DNA of 64,000 nucleotides from contig OZ024876.1 in the NCBI GenBank assembly GCA_964017185.1, forward strand, positions 13,083,726 through 13,147,725, in the 5' to 3' direction. How positions within the stretch are numbered: position 1 is the stretch's first letter; each line of letters starts with the position of its first letter. Both the position numbers and the translations under genes were made by a program. This DNA comes from Rugalucina vietnamica (Eukaryota; Mollusca; Bivalvia; Lucinida; Lucinidae). Shown piece after piece: positions 32,318 through 44,018 of this stretch. The notes beneath the pieces were generated by a model. The model worked only from the letters and a program-made list of their open reading frames with translations, searched no databases and was not told the origin of the DNA.

Positions 32318-32446
32318 GTAAGTTCATTACGAATATACACCCATGCAATACGCAGTTTTTTCATCTGTGAAAAATCATAATTTTCCATGGAAAAAAGATT
32401 TTATTTTCATATTATATGTTCAAAACATTGATTTTGTATTAATTCT

Positions 32447-32575
32447 TTGATGAAACTCCTCTAAACATACAGAATAGCCCCAGATGGGACGCCGTGGTCA
32501 GTGGCGTCACATCTTGGGCTATTCTGTTTACCTATGTCCCAGAATTAGGATGCCCGGCTTAAATGAGTTAATACT
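32447..32575 (+). mobile_element. MITE C, copy 2
   Basis: ACAGAATAGCCCCAGATGGG and its inverse CACATCTTGGGCTATTCTGT, around GACGCCGTGGTCAGTGGCGTC. Short palindrome in intron 4. Confidence 0.65.
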
Positions 32576-32645
32576 ATCCATGTTGCAAAAACAAAGGCAT
32601 ATTGCAGACTCTATGTGTTTACTACAAGTCTCGTTATAATTTCAG

Positions 32646-32697
32646 GTTCTTAAAGGACTTATCTACTTGCGAGAAAAACATTCAATCATGCACAGAG
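32646..32697 (+). CDS. MAP2K1: MEK1/2 exon 5
   Basis: Acceptor TTTCAG and donor GTAAGC. It encodes VLKGLIYLREKHSIMHR and the first base of the Asp codon, so the catalytic HRD motif is split across the exon 5/6 border (HR|D). Phase 0 to 1, 52 bp. Exon 6 must supply AT to give the catalytic aspartate, and every decoy acceptor upstream of exon 6 also begins ATG and restores the same aspartate. Confidence 0.97.
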
Positions 32698-32722
32698 GTA
32701 AGCTGATTTAAATCATCTTTTT

Positions 32723-32767
32723 TATGCCCCCAACTTTGAAAAAGTTGGAAGGGCATATTGCTTTTGG

Positions 32768-32800
<33 letters not shown>

Positions 32801-34700
32801 GTGTGCGTCCGTTAACTTTTGAACGGTGAATGCTAGGGTTTTGAAATTTCATGTGTGTATTCCTCATGAAAAAATAGTTGACCCGTATTTTTTTTCATGT
32901 CCGAGTTATGCCCCTTTTCTGAGTTATGTCCCTTTGAAAACAAAATTTGAAAATCTTGTGTGCAAGATATCTCAAAAAGTATTTAAGCTAGAGCCTTCAT
33001 ATTTGGTATACTGGTTGGGGCTGAGGAGTAGATGACCTGATTAACTTTTGAGAACTTTCCGTCGAATTTTGACAAAAATACGGAATTTTGAAATTTTGAT
33101 TGATTTTTCCACTTTTCGGTGAAATTTGACACTTTTGAAAGGTGAATGTTAGGGTTTTGAAATTTCATTTACACATTCCTCATGAGAAAATAGTTGACCC
33201 ATATTTTTTTTCATGTCAGAGTTATGCCCCTGTTTGGAGTTATGCCCCTTTGAAAACAAAATTTGAATATCTTGATTATGCCCCCAACTTTGAAAAAGTT
33301 GGAAGGGCATATTGCTTTTGGCTTGTCTGTCTGTCTGTCTGTCTGTGTGTGTGTGCGTCCGTTAACTTTTGAACGGTGAATGCTAGGGTTTTGAAATTTC
33401 ATGTGTGTATTCCTCATGAAAAAATAGTTGACCCGTATTTTTTTTCATGTCCGAGTTATGCCCCTTTTCTGAGTTATGTCCCTTTGAAAACAAAATTTGA
33501 AAATCTTGTGTGCAAGATATCTCAAAAAGTATTTAAGCTAGAGCCTTCATATTTGGTATACTGGTTGGGGCTGAGGAGTAGATGACCTGATTAACTTTTG
33601 AGAACCTTCCGTCGAATTTTGACAAAAATACGGAATTTTGAAATTTGATTGATTTTTCCACTTTTCGGTGAAATTTGACACTTTTGAAAGGTGAATGTTA
33701 GGGTTTTGAAATTTCATTTACACATTCCTCATGAGAAAATAGTTGACCCATATTTTTTTTCATGTCAGAGTTATGCCCCTGTTTGGAGTTATGCCCCTTT
33801 GAAAACAAAATTTGAATATCTTGTGTGCAAGATATCTCAAAAAGTATTTAAGCCAGAGCCTTCATATTTGGTATACTGGTTGGGGCTGAGAAGATGATCA
33901 CCTGATTAACTTTTGAGGACTTTTCGTCAAATTTTGACAAAATAACCCCATTTTGAAATTTTCACTCCATTTCTAACTTGTCTGTAAAAAGCTTACATTC
34001 TGTTTCTGGACTGAGGTCAAAACAGAGGCAACCGAACAGCTTTGAAAATCTTGTGTGCAAGATATCTCAAAAAGTATTTGAGCTAGAGCCTTCATATTTG
34101 GTATACTGGTTGGGGCTGAGGAGTAGATGACCTGATTAACTTTTGAGAACTTTCCGTCGAATTTTGACAAAAATACGGAATTTTGAAATTTTGATTGATT
34201 TTTCCACTTTTCAGTGAAATTTGAAACTTTTGAAAGGTGAATGTTAGGGTTTTGAAATTTCATTTACACATTCCTCATGAGAAAATAGTTGACCCATATT
34301 TTTTTTCATGTCAGAGTTATGCCCCTGTTTGGAGTTATGCCCCTTTGAAAACAAAATTTGAATATCTTGTGTGCAAGATATCTCAAAAAGTATTTAAGCC
34401 AGAGCCTTCATATTTGGTATACCAGTTGGGGCTGAGAAGATGATCACCTGATTAACTTTTGAGGACTTTCCGTCAAATTTTGACAAAATAACCCCATTTT
34501 GAAATTTTCACTCCATTTCTAACTTGTCTGTAAAAAGCTTACATTCTGTTTCTGGATTGAGGTCAAAACAGAGGCAACCGAACAGCTTCTTCAGGAAATT
34601 AAATTTCACTTCATTCAAATGAAATGAATCGTACAAGCTGCCAGTTTAGGGGCAAGCATACAGTTGGGGGCATTGTGTTTTACAAACACGCATTTCTAGT
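32723..34700 (+). mobile_element. Helentron-like family T, copy 1
   Basis: The 5' end TATGCCCCCAACTTT folds with AAAGTTGGAAGGGCATA around GAA. (TCTG)n follows at 32769-32800. Core units contain AACTTTTGA.CGGTGAATG and TTGTGTGCAAGATATCTCA, with a second 5' end nested at 33277. Subterminal AGTTGGGGGCAT inverts the 5' end, then hairpin GTGTTTTACAAACAC and terminal CTAGT. Its short repeated frames are not genes. Confidence 0.85.
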
Positions 34701-34974
34701 TCAAATTTCATTATTGCATGTACCAGTTGGACAGAATTGTCAGTTTCTTGTTTTAGAGAATAAATAAACATGATGAATGTACCAATTAACAGGGTTAGAT
34801 AGCTTGGCCAGTATTGTGTCTGATTTGTTATGAAACAGATACAAGATCAATCCATCAAACACCACCCACCCACACATATGGCACAAACATTTCATTCTTG
34901 AACATAATTTAATTGAGATGAAATTACTTTATTTCTGTCAGGATTCTTCCTCTTCCTCTGGATTAGCACCATAA

Positions 34975-35211
34975 GTGAGCTGTGTCATGTGAAAACTAAC
35001 AATGAGGTTTCTGAACAGGTCTGACACAAACCGAGCTGTACATTCACAGAAGATGGCTAGAAGCTGGAATGTTGGATTTAGAAAGTAGAGGAATTGTACT
35101 ATCTCTGTAGCGAAAACAAAGGTACTGATCAGCTTCGCAGTTACTGTGAAGCTGATCTGCCCCTTTGTTTTCGCATACGCAAAACAATGGTTTTCTCAAG
35201 AAGTGGCTCAT
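34975..35211 (-). mobile_element. MITE A, copy 3
   Basis: TIR GAAAACTAACAATG / CAATGGTTTTCTC, palindrome GCGAAAACAAAGG..CCTTTGTTTTCGC, inverted TGTGTC-side arm. It lies in intron 5 upstream of the decoy array. Confidence 0.8.
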
Positions 35212-35400
35212 ACTGAAACTAGGATGTGCCAAAGCATGTATTATGGGTACTCACTAGAAACACCTCGGTGAGGCATTTCTGACATGTTACCACAATGTTT
35301 TATGGAAATAGCTGAAAATTTTAAGTTTGTACATCTTAGGAAAAACCTGTATATATGCATGCTTTGGTAATGATGATGCTTTGAAAAATTGTCCTCAAAA

Positions 35401-36269
<869 letters not shown>

Positions 36270-36273
36270 TAAT

Positions 36274-36506
36274 ATGAGCCGCCTCGTGGGAAAATAAACA
36301 ATGTGGTTTCCGACCAGGTTCGACACAAACCGACCTGTACAGTCACAGAGCTAGAAGCTTGAAATTTCGGATTTAAGTAGAAGAGGAACTGTACTATCCG
36401 AGTAGCGAAAACAAAGGCGCTGATCAGCTTCGCAGTTACTGCGAAGCTGATCTGCGCCTTTGTTTTCGCCTATGCAGATTGTTGGTTTTCCCATGAGGTG
36501 GCTCAT
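36274..36506 (-). mobile_element. MITE A, copy 5
   Basis: ATGAGCCGCC..GTGGG..AAACAATG at the left, CATTGTTGG-type end at the right, full palindrome. It is inverted relative to the array upstream of exon 6, so exon 6 lies between complementary sequences. Confidence 0.85.
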
Positions 36507-36619
36507 ATGTTTGCACATTGCAAAAACATGCTGATGTACAGAGAGATTTTGACAACTGTAAAAACACCACAAAATTTTTACCTGAAATTTTTTTATATCT
36601 TTATAAATTTTACGCAAAA

Positions 36620-36695
36620 CAGAGATCATGGGTGTATGTTGGAACCGCCTTGCCTAGGTGGTTCTAACGAGTACCCATAATCTATGTTTCAGAGA
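36620..36695. mobile_element. Repeat E hairpin, copy 3
   Basis: GGGTGTATGTTGGAACCGCC and its inverse GGTGGTTCTAACGAGTACCC form a hairpin. A half copy lies at 35225-35250. Confidence 0.6.
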
Positions 36696-36698
36696 AAA

Positions 36699-36802
36699 TT
36701 GTCTTTCCATAGCCCCAGATGAGATGTCGCTTTCAGCGGCGTCACATCTGGGACTATTCTGTTTGCCTTTGTCCCACAAAAAGGATGCCAGGCCAGTTAA
36801 TA
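36699..36802 (+). mobile_element. MITE C, copy 3
   Basis: ATAGCCCCAGATGAGATG..CACATCTGGGACTATTCTGT palindrome, then TTTGCCTTTGTCCCACAAAA, the family C right side. Confidence 0.6.
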
Positions 36803-36841
36803 CTATCCATATTGCAAAATCAAAGGCAGGTTTTCTCATGA

Positions 36842-37050
36842 TGGGGAGTGTGGTGGCCTTGTGTTAACAGTACTGGACATTGAAGAAAGAGGTCCTGGAT
36901 TCAGTACCTACCTCTGCCTTGTAGTGCCCATCGAGCAAGACACTTTTAAGCTCACACAATACTGGTTAACACCCAGGAAGTCTTGGCTCCATCCCGGCAT
37001 TACTGAAAAATTGTTGAATTAGATATGACGGCATAACCAACCCAAATCAA
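36842..37050 (+). repeat. tRNA-derived SINE, copy 2
   Basis: A-box region GTGGTGGCCTTGTG, B-box-like GTCCTGGATTCAG and the central block CATCGAGCAAGACACTTTTA. It ends 14 bases before the exon 7 acceptor. Its Pol III boxes are degraded. Confidence 0.6.
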
Positions 37051-37064
37051 ATTATAATCCACAG

Positions 37065-37254
37065 CCAGAGAGATTGCAGGGCACACACTACTCAGTACAG
37101 TCAGACATCTGGAGTGTAGGGCTTTCATTGGTTGAAATGGCCATAGGGCGGTACCCAATCCCGCCCCCGGACCCAGGAGATGTGAATAGTATTTTTGGTG
37201 CCAACGTTATGGAAGAACATCTTGATGCAGCCAAGACAGGGAAACCACTCAAAG
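37065..37254 (+). CDS. MAP2K1: MEK1/2 exon 7: APE-region to insert
   Basis: Acceptor ATCCACAG and donor GTTAGC, phase 0 to 1. It encodes [20 protein letters not shown], then [20 protein letters not shown] and a divergent tail [23 protein letters not shown]. The P-E-R is the MEK version of the APE motif, and SDIWS is the conserved helix F region. The tail enters the variable proline-rich insert of MEK1/2, which binds RAF and scaffolds in vertebrates. The last G begins a glycine codon completed by either exon 8. Confidence 0.97.
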
Positions 37255-37454
37255 GTTAGCTAGTTTTAGTCTGAGTTATCTTAGGCTTAGTTATATCTAG
37301 CCTTAGTGGCTACCACAAGTTATATATAGCTTTAGTGGTTACTAAGCAAGAATAATTGTTGTGAAACAAATGAATACATAATGTTTGACGCATGAGAGAA
37401 CAATAAAAACTTGCCAAGGAATAGGTTTTAATGAAAAAGGGAGCAAAATATTGG

Positions 37455-37806
37455 AACCTCATCATGAGGAAACAGGATTTTTACTTATGCAAAAATAAAG
37501 CAGTGGTGGATTTAGAGGGGGTTCGGGGGGTTCAAGGGAACTCCCCTTTGGGACCAAATTATTTCAGTTTCATGGGGAAATCTCTAAATTTCCTGGATCC
37601 ACCCCTGTAAAGGTGCAGATCAACTGTACAGTAACTTCATGCTATGGCTCCTCACTGCCTTTGTTTTTGCTATATGGACAGTAAGATCCCTCTTCTTCTT
37701 AAATCAAAAATTATAAGGTTTTACCCTTCTTCAGTGACTGTACAGGCCGGTTTGCATCGAACCTCATCGGAAACACTGAAGACCGGTTTTCTTGTGAGGC
37801 AGCTCA
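37455..37806 (+). mobile_element. MITE A, copy 6, with a nested short element
   Basis: Family A ends ATCATGAGGAAACAGG and GTGAGGCAGCTCA. The palindrome is split at 37500-37615 by a unit with ends GTGGTGGATTTAGAGG and CTGGATCCACCCCT, itself TIR-like. Confidence 0.7.
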
Positions 37807-37829
37807 ATTATCATCAGATACTCTCATCT

Positions 37830-38092
37830 GGCCCCGAGGTTATAAACTTTTTTCGTGCTCAGCAAGAAATTTAAACAGCTCATAATTAATGAAATAGTCA
37901 AATTCAGTGGAAATGTTAGGTTTAAAGGAAATTTTAGGTTTTATTCACAAAAGCTAGTAATTTATCCTGCTCATAAATGTTAAAATGCAAACAATTGTTG
38001 GCATTTTAACATTTATGAGCAGGATAAATTTTAGTCCAGCTGAGTTGAGCCCAGCTGAGTTGAGCAAGAAAAAAGTTATATAATTTTGGGGC
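37830..38092. mobile_element. Palindromic MITE D2, copy 2
   Basis: CCCCGAGGTTATAAACTTTT to AAAAGTTATATAATTTTGGGG outer arms. A 72-bp hairpin at 37959-38030 matches that of copy 1. Confidence 0.7.
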
Positions 38093-38228
38093 CAGATCTT
38101 GTGGTTAAGGAGCGTGTGGAGGCCTAGTGGCAAAGTCTTGGATTCTGAAAATGCTTAACCTATTCAAATGCAAGATGGCTAAATGCTTCAATTTTTGGTC
38201 TGATAGAATAATTATAGGGACTTCACTA

Positions 38229-38466
38229 TATGACCTTTGTCAAGAGAAAACCAGATTTTTGCCTATGCATATAGGAAACCAAAAGCGCAGATCAGCTGTG
38301 CAGTAACTGCACAGCTGATCAGCGCCTTTGCTTTCACTACTCGGATAGTACAATTCCTCTTCTTTATAAATGCGAAGCTTCTAGCCATCTTCTATAGCTG
38401 CACAGGCTGGTTTGTGTCAGACCTGGTCGGAAACCCTGAAGGCCGGTTTTATCGTGTCACGGCTCA
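38229..38466 (+). mobile_element. MITE A, copy 7
   Basis: AAGAGAAAACCAG..TTTTGCC, palindrome centred on TGCAGTAACTGCA, then the right arm to ACGGCTCA. Confidence 0.8.
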
Positions 38467-38639
38467 AATGTCATTTGTGAATAGCTGGCCCTTTGTATTG
38501 CTTACAAACTAACTGCCTCATAAGAAAACTTGACTTCAGAGTGTTCGGCCAAGTTGGACACAAACTAGGATTCAAAATTGCAAGATGACTAGATGCTTCA
38601 ATTTTTGGTCTGAGGAAATGCAGGGACTTCACTATTTAT

Positions 38640-38790
38640 ATAAGAAGCCACCATGGTGTAGTGGTTAAGCCTTAAACTTTAATTGAGACTTAATACTGTC
38701 AGAGATCCTATCTCCATAATGACTTGAACTGTTGCGTGTGACTCAAAACAGAAAATTAACCAACTTGCCAGTTGCAAAAACAAAGTCGTT
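38640..38790 (+). repeat. Possible degraded SINE fragment
   Basis: CACCATGGTGTAGTGGTTAAG is A-box-like, but no convincing B box or central block follows. Low support. Confidence 0.25.
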
Positions 38791-38883
38791 TAACCATGCC
38801 AGTGATGTGTGTTAAGGTTGTAGACATAAAAAGCAGGTTTTCTCACATATAGGCTGAACTTATTGTGGATCAATGGAATATGT

Positions 38884-39107
38884 ATGCCACGTTGTGAGAA
38901 AATGGGATTATTGCCTATGCAAAAACAAAGGTGCTGATCAGCTTTGCAGTAACTGCGAAGCTGATCAGCGCCTTTGTTTTCACTACACGAATAGTGCAAT
39001 GCCTTATCTACTTATATCCAAAATTTCAAGAATGTAGCTTTATTCTATGACTGCAGAGACCAGTTAATGTCGGACCCGGAAGACCTGTTTTCTGAAGGCA
39101 TGGCTCA
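38884..39107 (+). mobile_element. MITE A, copy 8
   Basis: GTGAGAAAATGGG left end, palindrome around TTTGCAGTAACTGCGAA, and TTTTCTGAAGGCATGGCTCA right end. The right arm is diverged. Confidence 0.75.
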
Positions 39108-39396
39108 TATAAGTGGCTATATGGATCTTAATATAGATGCCATATCACAAGAAAGCCTGTTGTTATGGTTTCTGACTGGGTTTTTTGTTTATGCACAGTA
39201 TAAGGCTAAAACTTTGAAATTTTGGGTTAAGGTAGAAGAATGATTGTACTATCCATAAGGCATTTTCTCTTGATGTGACTACTATGGTTGTTGTGATTTG
39301 TCAAATTTTATCCTCAAAGGTTTGACAAAGTATAGTTCCTGGTTAGTGTTACCATGCACAAACAAAACATTAAGACAAAAAATATTATAATTTATT

Positions 39397-39628
39397 ATGA
39401 GCCACTGCATTAGAAACCAACAATTTGCATAGGCGAAAACAAAGCCGCAGATCAGCTGTGCAGTAACTGCACAGCTGATCAGCGCCTTTGTTTTCGCTGC
39501 TGGGTAGTACAATCTTCTTCTAAAATCCAAAATTTCAAGCTTCTAGCCTGCTTCTGTGGCTGTACAGGCGGGTTTGTGTCAGACCTGGTTGGAAACCAAA
39601 TTGTTGGTTTTCTCATGCACAGGCTCAT
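39397..39628 (+). mobile_element. MITE A, copy 9
   Basis: ATGAGCCACTGCATTAGAAA left end; palindrome around GTGCAGTAACTGCAC; right end TTGTTGGTTTTCTCATGCAC. Confidence 0.85.
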
Positions 39629-39630
39629 AT

Positions 39631-40105
39631 ATGAGCGGCATCATGGGAAAACTAGAATTTTGCATATGTGAAAACAAAAGAGCAGACCAGATATGCAATA
39701 AATGCACAGCTGATCTGCACCTTTGTTTTCGCTTCACAGACAAAACATTCTTCTTGTTAAATCTTGAGTTAAATCCAGGGGCCAGTTGTTCAAAACTAAC
39801 GACGTCGTTAGTTAACGTTTCGTTAAAATTTCAAACATTAATATTACAAATACACTGTCATTTTTTGTTGAAAAAATGTGAGAATCCTTTGCACTGCAAA
39901 GGATTCTCACATTTTTTCAAAAAAAAAATAACAGTGTATTTGTTACTTTAGCTGATATTTGCATAACAAACTTATGTCTTAACGATATCGTTAAGCTAAC
40001 GATGCTTTGAACAACTGGGTCCTGAATTTCAAGCTTCTAGCCTTCCTCTGTGGCTGTTTAGTTTGAATTGTGTCAGACCTGGTCAAAAACCTCGATGTGG
40101 CTCAT
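39631..40105 (+). mobile_element. MITE A, copy 10, split by another MITE
   Basis: Adjacent to copy 9. Left half 39631-39774 and right half 40025-40105 flank a separate TIR unit. It ends 35 bases before the exon 8a acceptor. Confidence 0.75.
39775..40024. mobile_element. Palindromic MITE nested in MITE A copy 10
   Basis: Ends CAGGGGCCAGTTGTTCAAA and TTTGAACAACTGGGTCCTG are inverse. Inside, GAGAATCCTTTGCA/TGCAAAGGATTCTC forms a hairpin, and ACGTCGTTAG / CGATATCGTTAAG palindromes flank it. Confidence 0.7.
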
Positions 40106-40140
40106 ATATTGCCCTTTATCTGTTACCATGGTAATTTCAG

Positions 40141-40226
40141 GTTGCCTTGGAGATTTTCAGGTTGTTAGTGGTGATGGGCCTTTGCCCATGGCTATATTTG
40201 AACTCCTTGAATATATTGTTAATGAG
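40141..40226 (+). CDS. MAP2K1: MEK1/2 exon 8a (alternative): short insert, PMAIFELLEYIVNE
   Basis: Acceptor GTAATTTCAG (40140) and donor GTAAAA. With the G of exon 7 it encodes G, then CLGDFQVVSGDGPLPMAIFE and LLEYIVNE. The last 14 residues are the conserved MEK helix that follows the proline-rich insert. A nearer AG at 40160 would give an immediate stop, so 40141 is the right border. The length is 86 bp (2 mod 3). Exon 8b covers the same segment with the same phases. It has no Ser/Thr-Pro site. Confidence 0.85.
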
Positions 40227-41279
40227 GTAAAAGATGGAGGACTTATGATTTTACAATTTTTACCAGTCATTTTCCATTGATTAGCTCCTTTTTGTTGCAT
40301 ATTTTGAGAACAACACCAAAATTTAATCCATGCATATATAACCAAAATAGGTAAGATGTGTTTTATGTTTGAATGAGCCACACTGGGACACCGTTGCAAA
40401 ATCTATATGGAAGTAAACATAATATACACTGATTGGCCTGGGCTTAAGCTTGGTCTAATCAGAAATTTTGGCTTCTTTATATCATGAAACAAAAGAAATA
40501 AAAAAAAAAAAAAATCGTTTGATTGATTTCTTTAACTTCTCGAAAGAAATCTTTTGATTCTACCTCGTTTATAACAAAACTCGCTGTGTAGTGAAAAGGA
40601 AGAAACATTTTAATTTTTTGGACATCATATGGAAACATTTGCATGTGCCAAGATACCCTATATTTTGCAAGCTTTAGCTGTTTGCCTATACAAATCCAGT
40701 ATACCTTTGCATGGCATATGGCTAGTGACCAATAATGCAAGCTTGCAGCAAAGAATAGAGCATTTGATAAGTATTTAACAGTCAGTCATCAGGCAAATGC
40801 ATGAGACATTCATCTTTATAAACTTGATTCATACAAAAGGGAGCTAATTCTATGTATTTTAATTGCTTAAGTTTTTTGCAGCATGATGTTTTTGTAAAAT
40901 CAATTTAAAATTATATTATGGTTATATGAGCCTCATTATAAAAATTCCCTGCCTTTTTGCATTCCGGTATATGACAAACAATTGATTTTCTACATAGATA
41001 CATGTACATGTACATCCCTCTTCCTAAAGTAGACATTTCATTGCCTCAATACAACTCTGTCTGTAAAGACCTGTTTGTAAGAGTTTCATAGTGTCACCTA
41101 TGAATAAAGGGTATTTTAAATGATGAGGCTCATATTAGTGCTCTAAGTCAGATGGTATATAACTTCTCTTTTAATTCATAATACCTGGGTTTGGTCCATA
41201 AAATGTGTATCACAAAAATGTCTTTTACCAACAACACAAAAATTTCTTTGGTTGTGGTCAGTATACTGGTAAGATCTAA
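40227..41279. other. Intron between 8a and MITE A copy 11, no gene seen
   Basis: AT-rich with an A16 tract near 40500. No repeat recognised. Confidence 0.4.
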
Positions 41280-41519
41280 ATGAGCCTTCGTACGGGAAAA
41301 CCAACAATTTGGGATGCCTACCAGGTCCGACACAAACCAGCCTGTACAGCTACAGAAGCAAGCTAGAAGCTTGAAATTTTGGATTTAACAAGGGGAGTGA
41401 TTGTACTATCTGTATAGCGAAAACAAAGGTGCTGAACAGCTTCACGGTTACCACGAAGCTGGTCTGCGCCTTTGTTTTCGCATATGCATCTATTGCTGGT
41501 TTTCTTATGCAGTGGCTCA
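41280..41519 (-). mobile_element. MITE A, copy 11
   Basis: TGAGCCTTCGTACGGGAAAA left end; inverted GACACAAACCAGCCTGTACA arm; palindrome; right end TTTTCTTATGCAGTGGCTCA. Confidence 0.8.
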
Positions 41520-42179
41520 AATATTTTCTCTGTACTAACAGATTCTGATGACATTCAGTGAAACCATTTTTATTTTGGACCTGCAACTTGTAAACAGAAC
41601 TTACAATACTTCGGAAGAAAATTCTAGTAGGGGTGGGGAGGGGCCAGGGAATAAATATGGAACTTGACCCTCTGACTTGGGTTTCAAAATGGTAAAATGC
41701 TGTGTGCAGTGTCTTCCAAATTATATACACATATCTTTGTCTACAGATCTGCCTCCCAAAATCATGTGTCAAATACTGTGTGTTACTTCATCAAATACTG
41801 TGTACCTTGTCTTCAAAAGTTGTGTTTTGTCATCAATTCATGTGTTCTATGTCATCAGGTTTTGTACTTTAGTCCTGGAAGCTATGGCTGGCTAGCTTGC
41901 CTCTAGAATGACATAAACATATGGATTAACCATTACAATGGGGACAGTTGATGACATTAATGTTGTTTAGCAACATTATGATTGGATGCATACTTTCAAT
42001 TCAGAGTAAGCTACCTTTTTAAAGTGAAATGAGTTAAATTCTGAAAATTTCAGCATCTTAGAATGATTGCATCCTAAATAAGAAAAATTGTGCTTGCAGA
42101 AAAAAGGGGAACACATCACAAAAACATGCCTGTGCACAAATACAAAATAATTTTTCAGCTAGGAAAACTGATAATTCTC
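41520..42179. other. Intron, no gene seen
   Basis: Repeated TCATCAAATACTGTGT and TGTGTTCTATGTCATCA phrases at 41760-41860 look like a weak tandem repeat. No coding feature. Confidence 0.4.
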
Positions 42180-43625
42180 AATTGAGAAACCCGAGCCAGC
42201 GTCCATCTGTCCGTCCGCCAGTCTGTTAGTCTGTCTGTTCACACTTTCAAAAATGTATATCTTGGAGACGAGCTGGCTTAGGTTTTAATGCAGGTAGGAT
42301 CAGAACTCTGGTTTCCATGGCAAAAGATAGCATTCATAGTGTTATAATGGGTAAAACCTTGTCAACACTCTTACCCCTACATTTTTTATCAGAACTTCTT
42401 CATTCTTGCAGGCAAAAATAACAACCATAATATCTCAGATGGCTCTGAATTTTGTCCAGATCACGGACTAGCTGCCTCTGAGCATTTTGAAAAATTCCAT
42501 AGACTTATAATGGGGAAAATGGTGTCAGCACATTTTCTCTGCTACAAATCTTTTTCATACTTGCTGGTATCAATGACAACCACAATATTTCAAGATGAGT
42601 TTGAATTTCGACCAGATCCCTTTGCTGATTGCGGAGTTAGCTGCCCTTGATAGTTTGAAAAATTGATATTTGGTGTTTTCAACTCTAGCGCTTTTATTTT
42701 TGATTGGATCTTCACCATTCTTTGTAGTAGAGATGAATAATAAAATCTTGGAAGAGTTCAAAATTGGACCATATCCCATGAATGATAGCGGAGTTAGCCG
42801 CCCTTAAATATCTGAAAATTTCATATTTAGTGTCGTCAACACACTCAGATCAGATCTTCATTATTCTTCACAGTAACAAGGACAACCATAATATTCGGAT
42901 GAGTTTGAATTTCGACCAGATCCCACCACTGATTTTTGAGTTGGATGTTCTTGAATGTTTGAAATTGATGTTTAGTGTTGTCAACACTCAACCACTTTCA
43001 TTGTTTATCTGATCTTCATCATTCTTCACAGTAACAAGGACAACTATTAAATCTCTGACGAGTTTGAAATTCAACCAGATCCCATGAATGATTGCAGAGA
43101 AAGCTGCCCTTGAATGTCCAAAAAATAAACATTTAGTGTTGTAGCCGTCTAGCACCATTATTTTTGATCGGATCTTCATATTCTTCACGATAAAAAGGAC
43201 AACCATATCTCGGATGAGTTTGAATTTCGGCCAGATCCCACTACTGATTGTGGAGTTAGCTGCCCTTGAATGTTTAAAAAAAATGATATTCAGTGTTGTC
43301 AACACTATAGCGCCTTCATTTTTTATCTGATTTTCATCATTCTTCAAAATTCGGCCAGATCACATGAATGATTGCAGAGTTAGCTTCAATCTGAAAAAAA
43401 AAAAAAAGATATTTAGTGTGATCAATACTCCAGTCCCTTTAGTTTTGATTGGATCTTCTTCATTCTTGTTGGCAGAAACATGGAAAACCATAATACATTG
43501 CATGAGTTCAAATTTGGCCAGATTCAACCTTAGACTGTGTCTGAAAAAATGCCCATGGAGTTAGAATGGCAACATGTTTTTAGAACACTAGTAGTTCAAT
43601 TTGTTGGTTCTCAGATGAGCGATTG
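42180..43625 (+). mobile_element. Tandem-core element related to family P
   Basis: It opens at palindrome TTCTCAATTGAGAA, then CCGAGCCAGCG and (GTCC/GTCT)n. About eight units of roughly 140 bp follow, with GGATCTTCAT.ATTCTT, GAGTTTGAATTTCG.CCAGATC and GTGTTGTCAACACT. It closes near TTCTCAGATGAGCGATTGTTGCC. Frames across units are artefacts of the repeat. Confidence 0.65.
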
Positions 43626-43644
43626 TTGCCCTTTGTTTGCTTGA

Positions 43645-43800
43645 AACATAGATTGTGGGTACACGTTAGAACTGTCTATTTTTTGAAGCAAAAGAAAGAA
43701 AAATGTATACACCTGTATGCCCCAGTTTTACTACATTAAATTGGGGTATAAGTGGGTTTATATTTCACTGACATTTTATATTAATGTAACAAAAATACAC
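43645..43800 (+). mobile_element. Repeat E, copy 4
   Basis: ACATAGATTGTGGGTACACG..TAGAAC and CCCCAGTTTTACTACATTAA..TGGGGTATAAG, the family E blocks. Confidence 0.55.
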
Positions 43801-43914
43801 TATTCATGCAGTTTTGTAAGTTGGTGCATTGACTGTCCCTTGCTGTTATGGTTTTTGAAATTTTGCCTATTTGTATTGATGATTCTGTTGCAGTTTTGTT
43901 GTTTGCTTTTGTAG

Positions 43915-44018
43915 GAACAAATCGGAATAGTTATAATTTTCCTACGCCACCTGCAGTCGGCATTGATGGGCCTCGCCCTATGGCCATTTTTGAGCTTTTA
44001 GATTTCATTGTGAATGAG
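43915..44018 (+). CDS. MAP2K1: MEK1/2 exon 8b (alternative): longer insert with Thr-Pro, PMAIFELLDFIVNE
   Basis: Acceptor TTTTGTAG and donor GTATGT. With the G of exon 7 it encodes G, then TNRNSYNFPTPPAVGIDGPR and PMAIFELLDFIVNE. It is 104 bp (2 mod 3), the same phase as exon 8a; including both would shift the frame. The insert is longer and proline-rich. It contains a Thr-Pro, placed like the ERK feedback threonine (T292) region of human MEK1, right after a YNFP string. This version looks more like canonical MEK1/2 than 8a does. Confidence 0.93.

Noticed and set aside
32826..34443. Repeated 60-96 codon frames (MNARVLKFH.., MNVRVLKFH..)
   Set aside because: They repeat with the T-element core and end wherever the repeat differs; no independent coding signal.
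40161..40226. Alternative acceptor TTTTCAG at 40160 for exon 8a
   Set aside because: Joined to exon 7 it gives a stop codon in the second codon; the upstream acceptor at 40140 keeps the frame open.
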